The notes beneath the pieces are model-generated. The model made no database searches, was not told where the DNA came from, and saw only the letters and a program-made list of their open reading frames with translations. Below are positions 1-9,200 of a stretch of DNA of 64,000 nucleotides, piece by piece. The translations under genes were made by a program, and so were the position numbers. Source of the stretch: Branchiostoma floridae (taxonomy: Eukaryota; Chordata; Leptocardii; Amphioxiformes; Branchiostomatidae). Positions within the stretch are counted from its first letter, which is position 1. Every line of letters begins with the position of its first letter. The stretch is from NCBI RefSeq assembly GCF_000003815.2, contig NC_049995.1:12629436-12693435 (forward strand). The letters run 5' to 3'.

Positions 1-11
1 AACAGAGTGAT

Positions 12-251
12 GTGGCATTCCCAGTGTTCATGTTTAGTAGAAATAGGGTTGGTTTTGAACTGTCCGAATTGCGGTCTTTATTCGAAAGACAAAGAACGAT
101 GTTTCCAAACAGACGAACCCCGTTGAATATGTGATTTGAGTGGCATTCCCAGCGTTCATGTTTAGTAAGAATGGGGTTGGTTTTGAACTGTTGAATTGCG
201 GTCTTTGATCGAAAGACAAAGAACGATGTTTCCAAACAGACGAACCCGGTG
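12..251 (+). repeat. Tandem duplication of an intron/exon boundary, unit about 128 bp
   Basis: Two copies of about 110-128 bp (from 12 and from 140) begin GTGGCATTCCCAG and end GTTTCCAAACAGACGAACCC. The second runs into the real exon at 240. The first carries the same acceptor AG (111-112) and about the first 8-10 nt of the exon, then diverges. One decoy acceptor therefore lies 127 bp upstream of the working one. Confidence 0.85.
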
Positions 252-3200
252 AAGCAGTCGAAATGGAGACAACAACACGAGGAGTTCATCCGCAGCATCC
301 GCGCTGCGAAGGAAACCGACGTGGCGATAAAGACCGGAAAGCCACTCCCTCCTCCACCTCCCCCAGTTGTGAACCCGGGTAAGAAGATATGCATTTATTG
401 TTTATTGTTTTGTTTATTTATTTCGCACTTAACGAAAAAAAAACATTAATCAGGGTTCGACAAGTTTTCTAGAATTCACTAAATGTCCTATAGGGCAACT
501 ACATGTAAAATTTACTTGCTCAAAGCAACTTTTTACTTGCCCAAAATGTAAATGACATTTTTCTAAGATGTATTTTCACTTCCAGCATTGAAGTTCTTTG
601 ATTATTGGCTCTATTTTTCTGCATTGACCAATGCTTGATACCATGACTGTGAAAAGTTATGTCAAGTATCAAAACTTCACTCCTGGAAAAATCTTACTCG
701 CCTCATTAGGCAGGTGGGGTCAGTCATGGGCTTGTCCAATCAGCACTTTTACTTGCCCTTCACTGAGGCTACAAAGACAGGGTTGATATTGCAAGGCATT
801 ATGCAATGCTGCGAGAATCAACTCTGTGTGGGAGGGTGTGATTCTATATCTAATAACCCTGGGCTCGAAATACATTTTTCTGCATACGTGCACTGGTGCA
901 GGTAATACGGAAAATTACCTGCACCAGACAAATTTTACCTGCACTACTCTGAATTTATGAAGTATGGATCATACTAAAATTGTTATGGAACCATTGCTGT
1001 TTTTTCTTCTATTAACTTTATAGGTGGTAACAGTCAATGCAGCTAATAACAATCCACATACACCTACATCATATGACATTTTGTATAAAGCCCAGTACAT
1101 GGACCAGTGCAGGTTAGGTGCAGGTAGACACCAGAAATACCTGCACAGCTCCAATTTTACCTGTACTAACCTGCATATGCAGGTGGTATTTCGAGCCCTG
1201 AGTAAAGTTATTGACTGAGCTTGTCTTCCCTCTGTAGACTACGTCCAGTGTCCGCACTGCGAGAGGAGATTTAACGAGGCGGCAGCAGAGAGACACATCC
1301 CAAAATGCGCCGACATGAAGAAGAGAATGCCAAACAAAAACGTCGCAGACGCAAAAGCAAGGACAAACGCTAGAACACAGGTAAGGGAAGATCTGTAGCT
1401 ACAGCTGCATAATTGTGTAGCCACACCAAATTGATTTTCTGTTCCCTTTTCTATCTTTCAATCATAAAGCTATGTCATACACTAGATACTTAACATTTAG
1501 GTAACATTTGTAATTATAATACAGTTTGCAATTTGTTTAGCCTGGATACCAGACCCCAGCCGATCTCAAAAATATCTAAACACAATAGATATTTTTGAGA
1601 TCGGGCTGGGGTCTGGTATCCAGGCTTCAATTTGTTAGGCCAACCCCATCAGGGGCAAAGTAGGGGGGGATGGAGGGGGATTGATAGCAAATGAGAGGAA
1701 CAACAGTTTGAAACTTAAAGTGGCTACGATCATAGATTCTCATAGCAAATCGTTCCACATCTGTCTCTCAACAGTACCGGGCCCCCCTACCCGGGAAGAA
1801 AAAGCCAGCTGCAGCCAACTCAGCCACACGGATGACTTCCACTGCTAACAGTGCCCAGAGCAGGGGAGTATCCAGTGGTTATGGCCAGCAGGCATCTAGC
1901 GGTTATGGCATGCAGAACGGATCAAAGAGAACGACAGGTACAGGAATTAGTCTTTTATGTTTTTATTGTCAATGATAAGTCACTTTTCTTTTTCACCTTC
2001 TCAGATCCTAATCTTAGGTGAAGAAAACCTAATATCCCAATGAAAAGTTTCATCAGGTTGGTACGTCTGACTGTCTTTTTACACATTCAACCATTGTTTT
2101 GTTCACACAAATGTTTCGGTGACTGTCTGTCGCCTTCTTCAGGGCAATTCTGACTGGTTCACATTGTACTGCAACACATTAGTCAGAATAGTCTGTGTAA
2201 CACAAACTCCGCTGTCCAGGGCTGTAACTCGGATGTTTGGCGGGCTGCTATAAGCGAGATTTAATCAGGCTAAAGTCAGAATTGCCCTGGAGAAGGTGAC
2301 AGACGGTCACCGAAATCTTGGTGTAAATTATGCAATGGCTTGTGTAGAAAGAGTCTCCTTATTCTGCTAATCATCTTCTTTATTTTCAGGTGGCAGCACC
2401 TTGACCAATGGCAGCTCACCATCCTCAGCCAGATCCACTGGTTATAGAGGGTCTGCCCAGTCTGGCTATCAGGGGCCTGCTGCAGGCGGCAAAGGAAGGT
2501 ACGATCACAGTTCACATTGAGTCATCAAATGCCATCAACTTGATTGGTTGGCTGGATAATTGTTTATAATCTATTCAACCCGTGGGAAGGCTGGGACCGA
2601 GGGTGATGTAGAAATGTTTTACATGTCATACTCAACCTGAGAAAACACAATGTTTCAGTGGAAAATGCGTCAGAAGTTGAGAAAATTTGGTGTCCTCAAA
2701 CAAAAAATTGTTGCTCTGACAACTTTTTGGCTGAGGACACCAGATTTTGAACAAGGAATACAACATAGTACTGGTTTTATCGCTAAGTTTTCTGATGCTT
2801 AGTACCTTTAGCCATTAGAAGTGTAATCTAGGTAAAAAATTAGATACACAGTTCCAGATTTGGGTGCACAAGGGTGCACAATTGCATCTAAAGCTGCACA
2901 ATTGCACCCAGTATTTTGAGACTTTATAAGCCCTACTTCAATGTCATGTTCACAGGTCTCAGTATAGCTACCAGAATTATGACAATGACAGTGTTCACCA
3001 CACTTTTGGAAAAGAACTAGGGAAGTTCCCTAGTGCATTGAACATATGTCTGAATGGGTGTCTGTGTGGCGCAACGGCTAGAGCGTTGGAATCAGAATCA
3101 GTAGGTCCCAAGTTCGATACTCGCTATGCCCCTGCCTCCATGACGTTGGAGTGAGGCCCAACGAGCCTCACAGCTAATCTGTCTAAAAGTGCCAAAAACA

Positions 3201-6200
3201 CCTACGGATTTGGTGCTGCCAGTGTTTTAACATCTGCACACTTGCCACTAAGACCCGTGAAATTTTCCTTTTTTTTTATTGAACATATAAATGCTTAATA
3301 TAGTGTCCCTCTTCTCTGTCATGACCTGAGTGGAAGAACTAAACTCTTTATTCCCTTAAACTGGATTGATATCACTTTCACAGGTCTCAGTATAGCCACC
3401 AGAATTATGACAATGACAGTGACGACGACGGCTATGACAACAGACAAGAGAGCCCCTTTGATCACGGCAGAGGTGCGATGCTCAGAACAGGCAGGGTCAA
3501 CAACTCCCCTCCCGTACGACAGGCCAATCAGAGACCGGCTAATAGATCGTCACCAGCAAATGCAGCTAGAAGGTTGGTCAGCGCGATGTGTTGTCAAGTC
3601 TGATTGGTTAGCTTTGGCTTACTGATAGTAACTCAGAATGACGACAAATCGAAATGCCCAGTTGCGCGGCGCAATTATTTTGTTTCACACGACATACAAT
3701 CAAACTCAGCGCAGCGCCCTACCTATTTTTGAGGTGAAGACCATGCAATTATTGTTGTGTTTGGATCAAATGCTGTTGAACTTTAGATTAGTGAAGATCT
3801 TAAAGTCCTCAGAATTAAGTTGCGGAGCTCAAGCCCTGAGATTATCTCCCATCAAAAAAATTAATGTGTCTCTAATGACAATCATTTCTAGATTTACTAT
3901 TATGCTAGAAGTTTCAAAATTTCAGTCTCACAATATTATTTGAGTTTGTGAAAAAAAATTTGAAAGACAGGTTCAGTAACAGTATGGTAACCATTCTTTT
4001 TAATAGCAAAATGAAGATAGAAAGGGTAGTACCGTCAGCACTATATTCTCATTTTGCTATGACATTGTCAGTTTTTATTGATTTCATTTAGTCTCTAGAT
4101 CTTACATTTCTTATTGTCTAATTTATATGAGTTTTTTATTATAATTTACTTGTAGGCAGGCAGATCTTCATTTTTATTTCCTCTGCTTTACACTTGTGCA
4201 GCAGCCTAGCCAGTCAGACAGAAAACCCAGCTAGCCAGCCAGCTAGGAATGATACCCACAGTCAGTCAGTCAGCGTAGACGACTCAAACAAGCCAGCTAG
4301 CCAGTCAGGGAGCGCTGCACTTAGCCAGCAAGTTAGGAAGTCAGGCAGAAGCACTCCTATTCTTGTGCCCACATTTCAAAAACCCATTGCCGCACAGAAA
4401 GGTAAGGAGGTTAAGAGCCCTTCGCCAACAGTCAGGACACCGTCACCAAAGGGAGCTGATATCGCCTTTCCGCGACTGATGGATCCAAATCCTGACGAGG
4501 ACATGAATGAGGACCCCCTGGCGTCTTCGAGCAAGTTTATCGCTCTCACGTCCGAGGAAGGCGAGCTTTCCCATCCAGTTCCGCTTCTTCCCAAGCTGGA
4601 CTTATCGGGACTGAAGACGCCCCCCAGGACTCCCAGGAAGGGACGGCCGTCTCTTCTGACCAAGAAAGGCAAGAGTCACGACCAACCTCCGAAGATCACC
4701 AAGCCGCTCCTTACCACCAGGGGAGAAGAGGTGGTAAACCTGCAGTCTACAAAGAAGCGCTTTGCTCAGACTACAATGAAAAGCCCGATGCGCCCTCAGC
4801 CCCTAAACAGCAAGTTGTCCCCCTCACAGAAGGAAAGTGACAGCGATCGCTCCTGTCCGACACAGCTTGCACCCAGAGGCACCAAAGAGAAGGCAGTCCT
4901 TGCCATAACACCCCCCTCGACACCGATGGCACCCAAAGGGAACAAAGAGAAGGCAGTCATTGCTATTACTCCCCCCTCAACTCCGATGGCACCCAGGGGC
5001 ACCAAAGAGAAGGCAGTCCTTGCTATAACACCCCCCTCAACACCGATGGCACCCAGGGCCTGTCTGACACCCCTCGCAACCAGGGCCTGTCCGACGCCCC
5101 TTGCACCCAGGGCCTGTCCGACGCCCCTTTCACCCAGGGCCTCTCTGACACCCCTTTCACCCAGGGCCTGTCTTACACCCCTTTCACCCAGGGCCTCTCC
5201 GACACCCCTTGCACCCAGGGAGTGTCCGACACCCCTTGCACCCAGGGGCAACAGCGTGGTGACGCCACCATACAAGATCAGACCTGTGTCTCAGATTGAT
5301 CAGGAAGTCCCCAGCCCAACTCCTGCCATCAAGAAACCACTGCTGACACCAAGAGGTAATATTAAGGCACAAACAGTGATCAACAGAACTGGCACCACCG
5401 GGCGCAAACAGAAGCGGTACTTCACAGAGCAACCAAAAGTCCAGTGTCCGACCTGTCCACTAAAGCTGATCCGGAGGGCCGCAGAACGACACATCCCTGT
5501 CTGTGAGGACAAACATCGACGACTGGGCGAGAAAAAGCCTCCTGCAAAGGCTTTTCAGCAGGCAAAGAAGGCAAGGACAAAAGTTGTGGCAGTACATGTA
5601 GACAAACAGCCAAACATTGGTCTGGCAAAGCCAAAGCCCCACTCCATGGCCTTGAGTTTGGCTGAGGAAGAAGAAAAGGAGGAAGATGCGGAAACCACCA
5701 GATTGAAGAACAGCCGCTTTACTCAGAGCTCTGAAGTGGAAAGCCAAGCTGGCACCACCGAGCGCAAGCAGAAGCGTTACTTCACAGAGCAACCGAAAGT
5801 CCAGTGCCCACACTGCTTAATAAAGCTCATCCCTGGTTCCGCAGAAAGACACATCTCTTTCTGTGAGGAGAAGCACCGACGCCTGGGTGAGAAAAAGCCT
5901 CCAGCAAAGGCTAAGAGGATGGTAGAAGTCTCCAAAGGTAAAGCAAAAGTTGTGGCAGCACTACATTTGGATGATCAGCTAAATAGTGGTCAAGCAGCTC
6001 CAAAGCTCCACTCCATGGCCTTGTGTTTGGATGAGGAAGGGGAAAAGGAGAAGGATGCAGCAACCAATAAATTGAAGAACAGCCGCGTTACCTCGTGGTC
6101 TGCAGAGGAAAACAAAGCTGGCATCACTGAGCCCAAACAGAAGAGGTACTTCTCAGAGCAGGTTAGAGTCCAGTGTCCATACTGCCCAATAAAGATGCTC

Positions 6201-9200
6201 CCTGAGGTAGCAAAACGACACATCGCTTTCTGTGAGGAAAAACACCGACGACTGGGCGAGAAAAAGACTCCTGCAAAGACTAAGAGGACAGCAGAAATCA
6301 AAGTCTCCAAAGGAAAAGCAAAAGTTGTGCCCGCAAAACCAAAGCCCTACTCCGTGGCCTTGTGTTTAGATGAAGAAGGGGAACAGGACAAGGATGGAGA
6401 TGCAGCTAAAGTAAAGAAGAGCCGTGTTACCTCACGGTCTGTAGTGGAAAGCGAAGCTGGCACTACCGGGTACAAGCAGAAGCGCTACTACACAGAGCAG
6501 CCAAGAGTCCAGTGCCCGCACTGCCCCATCAAACTGAAGGAAACGTCATTACCTGAGCACGTCAAGTTTTGTGCAGAAGTTCATGCCCGTCTTGAAAACA
6601 AGAATCGTGGGAAAACTAAGAAGCAGACAAAGAAAGGGTTGAATAAAACTGCGATACTCCAGGAGCTGACAGAGGAGCCCTGTAGCCAGAAGCGCTATAA
6701 CCCGCCCTGGGGCCCTAACTACGTCTACTGCCCGTACTGTTTCCTAAAGATAGACGCAATGTCCGCACGAGAGCACATCCCTTCCTGTCGTGCTGACCAG
6801 GAAGAACGACTGGCTGAGAAAAAGATTCCAGCAAAACCAAAACTTTCCAAAGAGATGGAAGCCATTGCTCCATCTGGACGATCAAAGAAGACCAAGTCGG
6901 CCTCTAGGATCCCCATACCCATTAGAAAACCGCTGCTGACAGCAAGAAGTAATATCTTTAAGGCACCAAAAGGCAAGAAGCTTTGCCCATCACCGCTGAA
7001 AAGTAACATTCCACCAGCTGAAGGTGATGCCCAGGGGTTGCTGTCGATGCAAAAATCAAATGCTGCAGAAAAAGAGACCTCACATGAGCCCTTTGTGTCA
7101 AAGGCTACAGTGGCAGCCATCAGCTGCAGTACCAATGGTAAAGGAAAGAGGGAGCTGCCAAGCAAGCAAGCTGACACTGTACAGAAGAATCTACTGGCAA
7201 CTGCACACATGGAGAATGAGTCACTGACCTCTCCATCTGATAATATGAAGCCAGAGGCAGCGGTCTCAACCCTCAGTTGCAGTACCAATGGCACAGGAAA
7301 GAGGGAGCTGCCCACGAAGAAGGCTGACACTGTTGACAAGGATCTAGACACAACTGCACGTGTGGACGGTCAACCAAACACTGGTCAACCAAACAGTGGT
7401 CAAGCAAAGGATAGGGAAAGGGAGAGCGATGTGGAAGCCACTAAAGTACAGAAAAGCCTCATTTCTCAGAGGTCTTTAGAGGAAAACAAAGGTGGCACCA
7501 CTGAGTACAGGCAGAAGCAGTGCTACTCGGAGCAGCCCAGAGTCGAGTGCCCGCACTGCCACATTAAAGTGAAGGAAGGGTCATTGTCTGGGCACATGAT
7601 GTTCTGTGGAGATGTTCACTCCCGTCTTGAGAACAAGATTCGTGGGAAAACTGAGAAGCAGGCTAAGAAAGCGTTGAGTGAAATTGTGATACGCCAGCAG
7701 TTGGCAAACGAGCCCAGAAGGCAGAAGTGCTATAACTCACAGTTGGACCTTAACTACGTCCAGTGTCCAAACTGTTCACTTAAGATGAATGCGATGCTCG
7801 CAATGGAACACATCCCCTTCTGTGATGGCGTCCAGCACCCCCGACTGGGTGAGAAAAAGACTGAAGCAACAATTGAAGGGACCGTCACGGCAGAAACAAA
7901 AATTTCCAAGGGGAAAAAACAAGACGGCTACAAGAAAGAAGCCATTGCTCCCCCCTGGACACTTGCATCACCCAAACACAACCGCGGGATGACTCTACCA
8001 AACAAGACCAGGCCTTCCTCACGGATCCCTATTACCATTAGAAAATCACTGCTGACACCGAGAAGTAATATGTTCATGGCACAAACAGGCAAGAAGGTCT
8101 CCGCATCAGCGCTGACAAGTAACGCTCCACAACCACCTGCAGATGGTGGACACAGGATGCTCATGATGCAAAAATCAAACTCTGTAAAGAAAGAGATCTC
8201 ACGTGCACCCTCTGAGAACATCAAGGCAAAGGCAGTGACAACACTCAGCTGCAGTACCAATGGTAAAGGAAAGAGGGAGCTGCCCACCCATCAGCATGAC
8301 ACTGTACAGGAGGATCTAAACACAACTCCACACATTGGGGCCAAAGTTGTGGCAGTATGTGTGGACGATCAGCCAAATAGTGGTCAAGCAATGTATGGGG
8401 AAGCAGCTGCTTTATCAAAGAACAGCCAAATTCCAGCTCCTCAGAGGTCTGTAGAAGGAGACAACGCTGGCACCACCAAGTACAAGCAGAAGCGCTGGTC
8501 CACATATCAACCAAAAGTCCAGTGCCCGCACTGCCCCACTAGAGTGAAGGAAGCGTTTTTACCTTGGCACCTCGAGTCTTGTGCAGGAGTTTACGCCCTT
8601 CAGGAGATCAAGAATCGTGAGAAAACTAAGAAGCAGGCGAAGAAAGCGTTGAGTGAAACTGAGATGCGCCAGCATCTGACACAGGAGCCCAGTAAGAAGA
8701 GGCATCATTCCTTGCCCTCGGACCCTATAGTTAAGTATGGCTTCATCTATGATTGCCACGGTCAGGTCAGGCCCGCGTACAGGAAATCCACAGAGCACGT
8801 CAAAGCCAGTACTGGTTACCTTTCATCACCGCTCGAAATGGAAATGGATTCGCCCTGGCCTAGAGGTGACAGTCCACTGAGTGCATATTCAAGGTTACCA
8901 GAAATCCCTTCGGCAAGAGATTCGTTGAGTACACTTACACCAGAAATCCCTTCAGAAAGAGAAGAAACTGCCATGACCTTAAAGCAGAGAATTGAAGCCT
9001 TTGGAAACAGAGCCCCACCCACATATGGTTTTCCCTGGCCTGAATGTGAGAGACTGCTGCTTACGACAAGGTTACCAGCAATCCCTGAAGAAAGAGAAGA
9101 ACCTGACGGTACGTTAACGCAGGGACCTGAAACCAGAGAAAGGGGTTTGCCCACGCCTATAGAAGAGATTCCGCTGAGTGAACGCTTGGACCTCCACTAC

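Noticed and set aside
4194..4202. Independent start of the 1731-codon frame at 4194
   Set aside because: The codon there is TTG, not ATG, and the site is a typical splice acceptor in phase with the upstream donor. The first in-frame ATG is at about 4479.
4796..5275. 159-codon frame on the minus strand inside the giant exon
   Set aside because: It is a mirror of the in-frame tandem repeats on the plus strand, with low-complexity translation and no homology pattern.
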